A DNA stretch of 64,000 nt from Tridacna crocea (taxonomy: Eukaryota > Mollusca > Bivalvia > Cardiida > Cardiidae). Below the pieces are notes generated by a model. The model was not told where the DNA came from, did no database searches, and saw nothing but the letters and a program-made list of their open reading frames with translations. The stretch spans positions 33,417,361-33,481,360 of the forward strand of contig OX031064.1 in NCBI GenBank assembly GCA_943736015.1, read 5' to 3'. Positions 54,745 to 64,000 of this stretch are shown here, one piece after another. Made by a program: the position numbers and the translations under genes. Position 1 is the first letter of the stretch. Every line of letters starts with the position of its first letter.

Positions 54745-54785
54745 CCCAGAATTTCGTCAGGACTCCCTCGGACCTCATGATAGCA

Positions 54786-54922
54786 CTCGTCACAACTCGG
54801 CCGATTCCGTACCTACATCTAACAGGATGTACCTACATCTGATATGACGGCTCCCATCACCCGAGGTATGCCAAATAACCATAATAGATGTAGGTACGAA
54901 ATCGGCCGAGTTGTGCCGAGTG
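54786..54922. repeat. Family N palindrome downstream of gene B
   Basis: CACTCGTCACAACTCGGCCGATTCCG on the left is mirrored by CGGCCGAGTTGTGCCGAGTG on the right, around CCCATCACCCGAGGTATG. Related pieces lie at 4027-4440, 11058-11150 and 40850-40935. Confidence 0.8.
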
Positions 54923-54934
54923 TCAGGACTCCTG

Positions 54935-55297
54935 CATCCTCGGATACCCCGGGGTCTCCCTATTTGCTACGCTACATCGACCCCTGGGACAATTAGTTGA
55001 ATTTCCTTCGCTTTACCGCTGGCCGAATGCTGGCTTTTCATTGGTTCCATCATCATTTTGTGATGGGCGAGTGTACTGTACGCTATGACGTTTCGTATCG
55101 ATTTTCGGCGGCTCGCTTTACCGCTGGCCGAATGCTGGCTTTTCATTGGTTCTCTCATCATTTTGTGATGGGCGAGTGGACTGTACGGTATGACGTTTCG
55201 TATCGATTTTCGGCGGCTGATTCAAAGTTTTATTAGTCAATTGTCCCAGGGTCGATGTAGCGTAGCAAATAGGGAGACCCTGGGGTATCCGAGGATG
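54935..55297. mobile_element. Mutator-like non-autonomous element, long TIRs, 9-bp TSD
   Basis: 363 bp with ~60-bp inverted repeats (54935-54994 and 55239-55297, outer end CATCCTCGGATACCCC) flanked by the exact 9-bp direct repeat GGACTCCTG at 54926-54934 and 55298-55306. The interior is a 105-bp sequence repeated twice (55010-55114, 55115-55218; GCTGGCCGAATGCTGGCTTT). Long TIRs plus a 9-bp duplication are the Mutator/MULE signature. No transposase. Confidence 0.88.
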
Positions 55298-55334
55298 GGA
55301 CTCCTGTACCCAAGACCCATTGTTCTTTTGACTA

Positions 55335-55505
55335 TGATAATTAAAAAAGGCTGTTGAAAGCACCATTGAAAAGGAGGGGAGAAATGCTGGTCATTTTCCC
55401 TTTTTCCGTGATGTTTTCAACCCTTTCCATGGCAAATCCTATCATTTTAGCCATATTTGCCATAATGGACAAATTTATAATTTTGTTTCTCATCAAAGGT
55501 TGAAT
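55335..55505 (-). mobile_element. Family A relic
   Basis: GAGAAATGCTGGTCATTTTC hairpin remnant and TTTTCAACCCTTTCCATGGC right-arm remnant. Confidence 0.65.
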
Positions 55506-55523
55506 CTATTATCTCTTTATTTC

Positions 55524-55815
55524 ATGCTTTACGGTAGGATATCGGTGAAAATATTTTTTGATTTTGACCGATACGACCAGTGAAAATAGCGATTTTTGTA
55601 TTCTCTTGGTAAAATGCGCGTGACTCACAGCCAGAAGGCAATATGACGTCATTTACCTTACAATTCTCGCACTTGACGAGATTTTTTAATGCGTTGCTAT
55701 GCGGAGTGGGTACACCACGGGTAATAACGGAGGGGAACTGGACTGGATTTTGATAAAGATCCCCCCCCCCCCCCCCAGAAAGGGTTAAAAGCATGAAATA
55801 AATAGAATATTTGTT
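55524..55815 (-). mobile_element. Uninterrupted copy of the LINE-target repeat
   Basis: About 290 bp bounded by short inverted ends (TTTATTTCATGCTTT on both sides). Includes a C-run at 55762-55778 and TGACGTCA. On the minus strand it is collinear with 49920-50058 plus 52880-53085, so it acts as an empty-site relative for the LINE insertion. Related sequence (GATCGAAATTTATTTCAT) extends to about 55880. Confidence 0.7.
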
Positions 55816-55929
55816 TTCTTCGATGAAAGATCGAAATTTATTTCATCTCATGAACACCGAAATAAAAACCAAATATCTTCTAGTTATTATAATTGATCGT
55901 GGCTTTGCTCCGTGAAACAGTGGCTATAT

Positions 55930-56060
55930 GCACCTGCAAAAATGTAATTGATTCATGTCAGCTGGCTCACTCCGCGCAGGCCGACATGGCTCGAACCTTT
56001 TTGGTATGGCTCTTTTTTTCTGCATGTCACAGGACCAGTCAACCTCAAGATTTACCCAAA
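55930..56060. repeat. Family C fragment
   Basis: ATTGATTCATGTCAGCTGGC / GCGCAGGCCGACATGGCTCG arms, then the tail TTCTGCATGTCACAGGACCA. Confidence 0.7.
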
Positions 56061-56079
56061 AATGATTTGATTGACCCAT

Positions 56080-56175
56080 AGATTGATTGATTCATTCATT
56101 CATTCATTGACTGGTTGCTTGACTGCTTGGTTGATTGATTGGTTGATTAATTGATTGATTGATTGATTGATTGTA
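56080..56175. repeat. GATT/ATTC microsatellite
   Basis: TTCATTCATTCATTCATTGA and (GATT)n; ends just before a family A copy. Confidence 0.9.
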
Positions 56176-56181
56176 TGGTGT

Positions 56182-56530
56182 TTAACTCACTATCAAAAGA
56201 CAAAATTTTAGATTTGTCCAAATTGAAAGCATTTGTAGACGACAAAATAAAATGTGGCTAAAAAATTGAAATTTGTTTTGTGAAGGGTAGAAAACATCGT
56301 GGGAAAAGGAGAAAATGCTGGTTACCTTTTTCTCCTTTTCCCACAATGTTTTCAGATGGCTTCTTTCTCAGGCTCGTTAAAAGTTGGGATTGTTGGGTAA
56401 AGAGTTAAGATATGATCTATTCATGACAGGGTAGGAAGCATGTTTGAAAAAGAGCAAAGTGCTGGTTACCATCATTTCGTCTTTCTTCCCACAATGTACC
56501 AAACTGGTTCCTTCACATGTGGAAAATTGA
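56182..56530. mobile_element. Family A MITE plus adjoining relic
   Basis: Plus copy 56182-56408 with shortened hairpin (AAATGCTGGTTACCTTTTTC) and TTGGGTAAAGAGTTAA end; then a relic with AGTGCTGGTTACCATCATTT. Confidence 0.82.
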
Positions 56531-56624
56531 CCACTGGTAGAAAGTCTTGCCAACTGTGCGAGCTGACACGATTTAATACTTTGTGCAGATAATTAAACCC
56601 CCTTTTCAAAGATGCATGGCTTAA

Positions 56625-56852
56625 TTAACCCTTTACCACACAATGACGACTTTTAACGCTCTTGAAAGAGAAAGCTTTTGAAAACATTGTGGGAAAAGGA
56701 GAAAATGCTGGTTACCAGCATTTTCTGCTTTTCCCTCAATGTTTTCTACACCATCAAAGAAAAATCATTGATATGAGCCACACTGAAACTGTCATCTACA
56801 AATGCTCTCAGTTAGAACAGATCTGAAATTTTGTTGTGTGGTAAAGGGTTAA
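56625..56852 (-). mobile_element. Family A MITE
   Basis: TTAACCCTTTACCACACAAT start, GTGTGGTAAAGGGTTAA end: the best-matched terminal repeats in the window (about 17 bp). Confidence 0.92.
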
Positions 56853-56884
56853 TTACATATAAAGATACTATGACAATACTACTC

Positions 56885-57060
56885 GTATAAGACAGAGTGA
56901 TGGTATTCCAAAATCATTTCTTTTCTTCAAAACCCTACGTTGTGGGTACTCATTAGAATCATCTCAATTAGACGATTCTAATGAGTACCCACAACATAGG
57001 AAAATAATTAGTATCTTTACTTATGAAATTAAAATCACTCCCTCTATCTGGAGCACTGAA
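56885..57060. repeat. Family Q hairpin, copy 2
   Basis: CCCTACGTTGTGGGTACTCA / TGAGTACCCACAACATAGG arms; AAAATCACTCCCTCTATCTG shared with copy 1 outside the hairpin. Confidence 0.88.
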
Positions 57061-57560
57061 TGCCATAAATTGCACATTAAGAGAAAGTCATGATATTTTA
57101 CACCATGTTTTCAATATGGAGAATGGATATTTACAAGATGGGATACCTGGGAGAAACAGCCATGCAAATTGTTTCCTATAATGTATTCATGCAATTTTTG
57201 ACAAAGTATTTTTTTTTTGTTTTCTGTCTTTCTTATATGATATTTTTCTAATAAAATGTTGTACGATTAAAATCGAGTGTATTTTGTTTTACACACTGAA
57301 GACTTTTTTTTCCACCTCATGCTAAGTCAGCTTTTGTAAAGCATCGAAGGTACAACGAAGTGTTGATTGATTTTAAAAGATTGGAGGCTTGCAACATCTT
57401 GCGCATTTGACATAGCCTACTGTAAAACCCAAAATAATTGCAACCTGGAAATCTTTGGGATTTTCACGTCTAGATAAAAATCACTAAGATATCCACCAGT
57501 GTAAACTGAAGCTATATCAAGGTACATTTTGCCTAAGAATTGGTCATGTTCGAATCGAAA
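57060..57560. other. No gene recognised
   Basis: AT-rich; AATAAA at about 57250. No family match. Confidence 0.4.
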
Positions 57561-57562
57561 TA

Positions 57563-57722
57563 ATCTTCTTTCTATCATGGTTCATCGTTCAATAAACCAC
57601 TTTGTGAGTTATGAGGCACAATGAATAAACCACTCAGGCTATTGCCATTGTCGATTATTTTTTGTGCCTCATAACTCACAACTGTGGTTTATTAAATGAT
57701 AAACCATGATAAAAAGAAGATT
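57563..57722. repeat. ~160-bp palindrome
   Basis: CTTTCTATCATGGTTCATCG, AATAAACCACTTTGTGAGTT and ATGAGGCACAATGAA on the left are mirrored by TTTGTGCCTCATAACTCACA, ACTGTGGTTTATTAAATGAT and AAACCATGATAAAAAGAAGA on the right. Confidence 0.88.
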
Positions 57723-57814
57723 AGTTCTTACATTATCGATATGAAATTTCAAAGTTTTTGTACAGCAATGCAGATGACATAAGGGCTACAAATACCTTCA
57801 TGCTTTTTTTGTAA

Positions 57815-58075
57815 AACAGCTGAACTGACAAGAGCTTCGCAGAGCAGCACATAATTATATGCTAGAATGGTCTTATCAGTAAAATGGGTTAAATTGGAGA
57901 ATGCCGTAAGAGATTCAAACTTTAAAAGTCAGATGCACAACTATACATCATAGAGATTCATTATGGTAAGTTTGGACTTTTTCCAATGAAAACTGTAGGA
58001 GTTGCACACACAAGAAATTGCTGAGTGACGGACAGGGACACAGACAGACAGACAGACAGACGACCAGGGCCATAA
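57815..58075 (+). repeat. Dispersed repeat, copy 1
   Basis: Begins GACAAGAGCTTCGCAGAGCA and ends in CAGACAGACAGACAGACGAC then CAGGGCCAT. Same order of blocks as 59778-60030. Confidence 0.75.
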
Positions 58076-58129
58076 TATAATACAACCCTACGGGCAAATA
58101 ATTAAAAATTCAACACCAGTTTATTCAGG

Positions 58130-58318
58130 CTTTCTAAAAGTCATTCTTTAAAATACAGTATACAGTCAGTATTTCATTATGATACTTTCTCAACAATACA
58201 AATCTTTTAGATAAATTTCATTCATTTGATCAGTTTTAAAAAAAATGTGAAAAATTGTCATGGCAACAATTATATATTGCATAATAGTAATATGTATTGC
58301 TAAAAAAAATCTCTATCA
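58130..58318. other. No gene recognised
   Basis: AT-rich spacer before a MITE. Confidence 0.4.
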
Positions 58319-58319
58319 T

Positions 58320-58548
58320 TTAACCCTTTACCAAATGACAAAATTTTAGACTTGTCCAAATTGAAAGCATTTGCAGACGACAATATATATGTTATTAAAG
58401 AATTCAAATTAGTTTTAGGAAGGGAAGAAAACATTGTGGGAAAAGGAGAAAATGCTGGTTACCAGCATTTTCTTCTTTTCCCTCAATGTTTTCAAAAGGC
58501 TTCTTTTTCAGGGTCATCAAAAGTAGGGATTGTGTGGTAATGGATTAA
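58320..58548 (+). mobile_element. Family A MITE
   Basis: TTAACCCTTTACCAAATGAC start, GTGTGGTAATGGATTAA end. Confidence 0.9.
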
Positions 58549-58554
58549 CTCTTT

Positions 58555-58818
58555 TATGGCTTGCAACAACCAAAACGTGGCATTGTGACATTTGTGTAAA
58601 ATGCCATCTCAGATCAGACAGCTCATTCTGCACAGGCTAATCAAAAACATTTTCTATTTTTATGTAATTTTCTGTTTCGCATAAGTCTACTCTAAGACAA
58701 AATGTAATGAAGTCGTACAGAGCAATGTCGGACTACTCTGCACAAACTGTGCAGGCTGATTCTAAGAACGACACATTACGCAAATGTCCGCAAGCCCCTT
58801 TTTCATATGTTGCAGCCC
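58555..58818. mobile_element. Family C element, diverged
   Basis: GCAACAACCAAAACGTGGCA left, CCCCTTTTTCATATGTTGCA right; inner palindromes decayed (GCACAGGCTAATC, GTGCAGGCTGATTC). It abuts the MITE starting at 58821. Confidence 0.75.
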
Positions 58819-58820
58819 TT

Positions 58821-59049
58821 TTAACCCATTACCACTCAATCCCTACTTTTGACGCCCCTGAGAAAGAAGCCTTTTGAAAACACAGTTGGAAAAGGAGAAA
58901 ATGCTGGTAACCAGCATTTTCTCCTTTTCCAACAGTGTTTTCTACCCTTCCCAGAAAAAAATTCTATTTTTCAGTCACCTTTATTTTGTCGTCTGCAAAT
59001 GCTTTCAATTTGGACCAGTCTGAAATTTTCTCGTGTGGTAATGAGTTAA
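58821..59049 (-). mobile_element. Family A MITE
   Basis: TTAACCCATTACCACTCAAT start, GTGTGGTAATGAGTTAA end; closely related to the copies at 1401 and 12183. Confidence 0.92.
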
Positions 59050-59289
59050 GACGACAGAATTGTAGACTTTTATGGAAACATTTGCAGATGACAATTGTTG
59101 TTCAAATAGTAGGTATAGTCTCTAACTCTTCCACAGAGATTATGCACTCTGATCTATGATCTGTGATCTAAACTGCCCTCTTTGCCGAGTCATTATGGGC
59201 AAAAACAGCCCTGAAATACTGGTAGCAATTATTCAGGTTTAATTTCTGTACTGAAAATGACTTTTGGGTTAATTTGGTGTTCTAAAGTT

Positions 59290-59741
59290 TAACCCTTTAT
59301 TATACAATCCAAAGTTTTAACAATCCTGAGAAGATTGCTTTTGAAAACACTGTGTGAAAAGAAAAAAAAATGCTGGAAACCAACATTTTTTTCTTTTTCC
59401 AACAATGTTTAAACTGTATCAAAGCCAAACTCTGTCTTAGAACCACCCCTCAAAATGGTCTGCAAATCTTTTCAATATAGAGAAGTATAACATTTTGCTA
59501 TTCAATGAAGGTCAACCTTTTCCCAAACGACAAAATTTTAGACTGGACCTAATTGGAAGCATCTGCAGACGACAAAAGTAACAAAACTCAAAAATTGAAA
59601 TTTGTTTTGGGATGAGTAGAAAACATTGTGGCAATAGGAGAAAATGCTGGTTACCAGCATTTTCTCCTTTTGTCCACAATGTTTTCAAAAGGCTTACAAA
59701 CCAGGGTCGTGAAAACCAGGGATTGTTTGGGTAAGGGTTAA
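59290..59741. mobile_element. Two adjoining family A MITEs
   Basis: Diverged minus copy 59290-59513 (hairpin AAATGCTGGAAACCAACATT) and plus copy 59511-59741 (end GTTTGGGTAAGGGTTAA). The shared junction reads GTCAA instead of TTAA. Confidence 0.82.
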
Positions 59742-59777
59742 TAAAGTTGATTGTTTGGAAGAAGAATATGAAACATA

Positions 59778-60030
59778 TAACAAGAGCTTTGCAAAGCGGA
59801 ACATTAAAATCACCAAGAGGTTTGTCAGTGAAATGGATTAGAATCTAGAACACCTACAGATATCCAAATTTTAAAAGTCACACACACATCTACACATCAT
59901 AGAGACTCAGTGTGGTAAATTTGAACTAATTCATATGAAAACTGTAGGAAGAGTTAAGCGCACAAGAAATTGCTAACAAACAGATGGACAGACAAAGAGA
60001 CGGACAGACGACCAGGGCCATGACATAAAA
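59778..60030 (+). repeat. Dispersed repeat, copy 2
   Basis: CAAGAGCTTTGCAAAGCGGA, TCTACACATCATAGAGACTC and GACGACCAGGGCCATGACAT parallel 57815-58075. Confidence 0.75.
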
Positions 60031-60160
60031 TGACCTTTTAAGGCGTATAAAAAGGTTATTGTTGAGCACTTATCAGCAGTATAATCTTCACTCTATCTGT
60101 GCCAAAGCTATAAAATCCACCTTTTTCTACAGCTGCTACATACAGTCTGATGAAACTTGT

Positions 60161-60390
60161 TTAATCCTTTACCAGATGACAAAATTTTAGCCTTGTCCAA
60201 ATTGAAAGCATTTGCAGACGACAATATTAGTGTAGCTCAAATGGTGCAAATTTTTGTTGATAGGTTAGAAAACATTGTGGGAAAAGGAGAAAATGCTGGT
60301 TACCAGCATTTTCTCCTTTTTCCACAATTTTTTCAAAAGGCTTCTTTCCCAGGGTCATTAAAAGACGGGCTTGTGTGGTAATGGGTTAAA
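60161..60390 (+). mobile_element. Family A MITE
   Basis: TTAATCCTTTACCAGATGAC start, GTGTGGTAATGGGTTAA end. Confidence 0.9.
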
Positions 60391-60414
60391 TCAATATTCT
60401 TGACAAAACAGCCA

Positions 60415-60475
60415 ACAGTATAGATCCAACATCAGACTGAAGGGGATATGCAGTCTGATCTAGATCTACATTTTT
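60415..60475. repeat. Family L palindrome
   Basis: TAGATCCAACATCAGACTGA / TATGCAGTCTGATCTAGATC arms. Confidence 0.78.
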
Positions 60476-60684
60476 CACTAAAAACTCTATATTTGTCTTT
60501 GGCACTGGAAGGGTTGATAACAAAGCAGTATATATGTAAAACAGTCTTTCGTCCTTCGTTTGTAACATAATATAACCATGGTGTTTCAATGAATTTGTTG
60601 GTTTGTTTGTTGGTTTGTTTTTATACTGTTTGATGCATTTTTCAACATTTCAGTTATATCACAACAGCTAGAGCACCTATTCAA

Positions 60685-60890
60685 CCCAAGTCTTTACTAC
60701 ATAATCCTAACTTGTAACGACCCTGAGAAAGAAGCCTTTTGAAAACATTGTAGGAAAAGGGTAACCAGCATTTTCTCCTTTTTCCCACAATCTCTTCTAC
60801 CCTTCCAAAGATAAATTTCGACCTTTGAGCCATACTTACAATGCTTTCAATTTGGACTGGTCTACAATTTGTCGTTTGGTAAAGAATTAA
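60685..60890 (-). mobile_element. Family A MITE, half hairpin
   Basis: Left arm ACGACCCTGAGAAAGAAGCC, then AAAAGGGTAACCAGCATTTT (5' half of the stem deleted), end TTTGGTAAAGAATTAA. Confidence 0.85.
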
Positions 60891-60962
60891 TATTTATTCC
60901 ACCAGGGACCTAAAAACTAATAGCTATGCTCTGTATTTTTTTCATATGGTTTACGAAAGTGG

Positions 60963-61497
60963 ACAGTATTAGTTGTATGATCAGATGGCATGTCGCCACG
61001 AGCCGAAAATTGTTCAGGACTGTGGTGAATCATGTCGCACAAAGCCGAAGGCGAGGTGGCAACATGATTCACCGAAGCCACGAACAAGTTTCCAAGCCCC
61101 CTGCTACCTGACCGTACAACAAATTTGCAGAGTTTTACCATTCCATTGTTCATTAAGCAAGTTTAACATGTTTTTTTGGTTTAAAAATTGAGTACAATGA
61201 CAAAATACAATGACGAAATAGAATTTCCCTTTGAGTGCCCCAATTCAATAAAAACTGATTTCACTGGGAACTGACGTCACAGGAATCTTGGTAAAATGTA
61301 CCAAAATGTGCAGCTTGGCGCATATCTTGATGTTAATCTTGAATCATTTTGGATGTTGCGATGATAGTGCAGTCATGCATATGAGGCTCCCGAAAGGAAA
61401 AACTGCTTTTACGTTGATTTTGCCAGTGTACATGATATATAATGTTCGGGGATATTATCCAATGCGATCACAAGAAATTCCTGCATTATAATAATGA
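60963..61497 (+). repeat. Family F repeat, copy 3
   Basis: Palindrome with GGTGAATCATGTCG / AACATGATTCACC, then TGACGTCACAGGAATCTTGG and TTGATTTTGCCAGTGTACAT, as in copy 1. Confidence 0.85.
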
Positions 61498-61499
61498 TT

Positions 61500-62035
61500 A
61501 TTTGTATATTGCTGTTTACCCCTCCTTTTCCACATAACAGCAAGCTTGATAACTTGATGAAGGTTTTTGAAAAATTGAGGAAAAATCAAAGGACTGAAGG
61601 TCCTGAAAGTCGCACTAATGGTGAAACCTTGATATTTTGGGACTGATAGATGGTCATCACCCTTTTACAGGACAATCTTGCTTTTACGTAATTCAAACAG
61701 CTTTGGAAAACAGAGCTGAAAGAAAGAAAAACTCATTTGTTTTTACTCAAGGTTTTCTTCCAATTAGACTCAAATTTAATGGTGTAGTCAAATTTGATTA
61801 GTTTTCAGCAATTCTTCGATTTTGACTAGTCTGCAATTTACTTGAGCAAATGCAGTTACTTGTAATAGGCAGCTTCCCACCAAGTTAGATCTTTTCATTT
61901 TTCTTTTTCTTTAATATATCCATGTTGGCATATAGCCTGACATAATATACCCAAAACAATATTAAATGTATGTCATTGGTCACCTCTATTACTTGGAACT
62001 TACTGAAACAGTGCCACTGCATACCGATGCTAGCA
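61500..62035. other. No gene; family A relic at 61665-61850
   Basis: CCCTTTTACAGGACAATC and TTGACTAGTCTGCAATTTAC are weak matches to the two family A ends. Otherwise nothing seen. Confidence 0.4.
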
Positions 62036-63165
62036 CTTGACAATTTTTGAAAAGGGACACATAAGGGACATCTCTGTGAAATCATTTCAAAATCTGACCA
62101 ACCATTTCAGTGAAGAAGAATTTTCAAGAATTTCTTCATGTCCGAATAGTGCAAGTGGACCCCATTTACCAGAGCCATGTTTCTTGATGGATCAGAATTT
62201 CGAAAACATTTTTGAAAATGGTCACCCAAGGAAGATTGCTTTGAAATTATTTTAAAATCTGATCATGGGTTTCAGAGAAGGTGAATTTTCAAGAAATTCT
62301 TCATTTCCATATAGTAGCCCCAATTCACCTGAGCCATGTTTCTTGGCAAATCAAAATTTCGCGAACAAGTTTTTAAAAGGGTCACCCAAGGAACATCTCT
62401 GTGAACTTTTTTCAATATCTGATCAGCCGTTTCAGAGAAGTAAGAATTTTCAAGGATTTCTGCATGTCCATATAAGTACAAGTAGCCCCCATTCACCAGA
62501 GCCATGTTTCTTGACGGATTGAAATTTCGCAAACAATTTTTGAAAAGGGTCACCCATAGAACATCCCTGAGAAATTATTTCAAAATATGACCAGTGGTTT
62601 CTGAGAAGAAGAATTTTTTAGAATTTCTTCATTCCTGTATAGTGCAAATAGCCCCCATTCACCAGAGTCATGTTTCTTGACTGATCAAAATTTCACGAAA
62701 AAGTTTTGGAAAGGGTCACTTAAGGTAGTGGACCTGTAATAAGCATAGTGCAGCATGGCATAAAATTTCTGGACAGTTGATAAGACATATTTTGTACAGA
62801 TATGATACTATTGCACATTTTTGACCGAACAGAAATTCCTTCAGGGTCCGTCTTGAAATTATTTGTTGTTAATTTTGTTAGTTTCCAGAAAAGGGAGGTA
62901 ATTATCATATCCATTTGTAATGAAATTATAGTAGTTATAGATTTATAAATGATAATTCTAGGAAGGACAAAAAAGAAAAAGTGGCTCGGTGAAAGTAGTA
63001 CAATAGTGCTCATTTTTAATCTTAGCAAATTTTCTAGGGTAATATTATAGTGGAAATAGCTGTTTTCTATTACGGGTCCACTACGTTAAGGAACATCTCT
63101 GTGAAATTATTTTAAAATCTGGCCAGCTGTTTCAGAGAAGAAGATTTTTAAAGAATTTCTTAGAA
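62035..63165 (+). repeat. Family K tandem repeat, ~160-168 bp units
   Basis: Four units before the family M insertion and part of a fifth after it; GAGCCATGTTTCTTG recurs at 62172, 62331 and 62499 (GAGTCATGTTTCTTG at 62665). Units also share TTTCAGAGAAGAAGAATTTT-like and AGGAACATCTCTGTGAA. Unit lengths are not multiples of three, arguing against coding. Confidence 0.85.
62720..63089 (+). mobile_element. Family M element, intact ends
   Basis: 370 bp including both TTAA copies; terminal inverted repeats GTAGTGGACCTGTAATA and GTAGTGGACCCGTAATA. It interrupts a copy of the ~165-bp tandem repeat, giving an exact junction on both sides. It has no coding potential. A TTAA target is typical of piggyBac-type transposition, but the ends lack a CCC start. 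Confidence 0.8.
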
Positions 63166-63400
63166 AACTGTTTGGTTGCCATGGCAACCAAAACTTTTGA
63201 CGTAATCAAATTCTGTGAACAATTTTCAAAGAGGACCTCCCAAGGAACATTCCAGCCAAGTTTGGTCCATATTGGCCCAGCGGTTTTGGAGGAGTTGATG
63301 TTTAAAGAATTGTTGATGACGCATGACGGATGACAGACACCAGGTGATCCTAAAAGCTTCCCTTGAGCATGTTGTGCTCAGGTTAGCTGAAAAAACAGTC
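63166..63400 (+). repeat. Dispersed K-type repeat tail
   Basis: GGTTGCCATGGCAACCAAAA, AAGTTTGGTCCATATTGGCC and GATGACGCATGACGGATGAC, a pattern seen in many molluscan dispersed repeats. Related to 35450-35940. Confidence 0.6.
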
Positions 63401-63511
63401 GGAAGGTTTTTCATCTCAACCAAACTGACTCTCAAATTATAAAAAATATTTGCAAAGTAATTAATAACTATGCAATCTACAACAGGTTAAAGACCATTGT
63501 GAATAATTAGT

Positions 63512-63731
63512 TTAACTCATTACCAGACCAGCCCAATTTTAGGCTTGTCCAAATTGAAAGCATTTGCAGACGACAAAATAAAAGTGACAGAAAATTTGAA
63601 ATTTGTTTTGTGAAGGTTAGAAAAAATTGTGGGAAAAGGAGAAAATGCATTTTTTTCCCTTTCCCACAATGTGTTCTAAAGGCTTCTTTCTCAGGGTAGT
63701 CGAAACTAGGGATTGTGTGGTAATGGGTTAA
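63512..63731 (+). mobile_element. Family A MITE, shortened hairpin
   Basis: TTAACTCATTACCAGACCAG start, GTGTGGTAATGGGTTAA end; hairpin reads GAGAAAATGCATTTTTTTCC, losing the GGTTACC tip. Confidence 0.9.
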
Positions 63732-63943
63732 TCACCACATTAAATTTGTTACACTCTTTTTGAGTTTTGAAATTGTATCTTTGCTATCCAAACAATGTTA
63801 TTATTGTATCAAATTCTTTCTCAGGGTAGTCCAAACTAGGGATTGTGTGGTAATGGGTTAATCACCACATTAAATTTGTTACACTCTTTTTGAGTGTTGA
63901 AATTGTATCTTTGCTATCCAAACAATGTAATTAATGTATCACA
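63684..63943 (+). repeat. 130-bp tandem duplication spanning a MITE end
   Basis: Two units (63684-63813, 63814-63943), each starting TTCTTTCTCAGGGTAGTC, including the MITE right end GTAATGGGTTAA and about 80 bp of flank. Few differences, so recent. Confidence 0.92.
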
Positions 63944-64000
63944 TTTTTCTGTTATATCATTTCTTTAAATGTGCTGATGCTTACGGTTTTTTTTTTTCAT

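Noticed and set aside
55522..55794. Minus-strand 90-aa frame, similar to the frame at 52715-53080
   Set aside because: The similarity is explained by the two copies of the same repeat; the match also extends through non-coding parts and there is no recognisable domain.
62037..62522. Frames with repeated EPCFL motif
   Set aside because: Unit lengths of 159-168 bp are not multiples of three and the frame is not kept; treated as a non-coding tandem repeat.

Overview
This is an AT-rich, intron-rich, repeat-dense stretch of animal nuclear DNA, most likely from a bivalve mollusc, though the species cannot be read from the sequence. Evidence: phase-0 GT-AG introns, tRNA-derived SINEs with a GGCGTTAAACACC-type 3' tail as seen in molluscs, a decayed LINE, and very dense small palindromic transposons. 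I see no prokaryotic genes, CRISPR array or virus.

Genes. Two tetraspanin genes lie head to tail on the + strand. Gene A has coding exons at 16455-16526, 24323-24511, 25419-25607, 31630-31773, 33999-34049, 35126-35245 and 38238-38360 (295 aa). Gene B has exons at 41245-41313, 45373-45561, 46401-46589, 48955-49092, 53142-53192, 53458-53577 and 54636-54743 (287 aa). Exons 2, 3, 5 and 6 have the same length in both genes (63, 63, 17 and 40 codons) and all introns are phase 0, so the pair arose by tandem duplication. Each large extracellular loop carries eight cysteines, including CCG, a CC pair and a final GC, which fits the TspanC8 group (known ADAM10 partners). A further tetraspanin-type first exon at 6588-6674 is either an alternative 5' exon of gene A or a relic of a third copy.

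Layout. 1-16 kb: upstream region with hairpin MITEs, a 460-bp foldback, microsatellites and the orphan first exon. 16.4-38.4 kb: gene A; intron 3 contains a 5.3-kb satellite of about 100 units of 50-51 bp that resembles the exon 3/intron 3 splice-donor junction. 38.4-41.2 kb: intergenic. 41.2-54.7 kb: gene B; intron 4 holds a 5'-truncated, frameshifted LINE nested inside another repeat whose uninterrupted relative lies at about 55.5-55.8 kb. 54.7-64 kb: intergenic repeats, including a 363-bp TIR element with a 9-bp target duplication (Mutator-like) and a ~165-bp tandem repeat interrupted by a second TTAA element.

Repeat family labels used below (mine): A = ~230-bp TTAA-flanked MITE with a central AAAATGCTGGTTACCAGCATTTT hairpin (split here: AAAATGCTGG / CCAGCATTTT), 55-60 copies or fragments; C = GC-rich palindrome GCCTGCGCGGACTGCGCAGG; D = ~360-bp repeat; E = element with a long terminal palindrome; F = ~520-bp repeat with palindromic head; G = 400-500-bp TIR element (ACAACCTACGTCAT); H = ~430-bp repeat; J = ~730-bp repeat with GTGGTATTTGTC ends; K = tandem/dispersed repeat; L = ~60-bp GATCTACA palindrome; M = ~370-bp TTAA element with GTAGTGGACC ends; N = CACAACTCGGCCGATTCCG palindrome; P = CCTCGTAACTAC hairpin; Q = GTGGGTACTCATTAGAAT hairpin. 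For A, + means the arm with TTTGCAGACGACA is on the left. Functions given for the genes are family-based inference; exon structures and repeat structures are read from the sequence.
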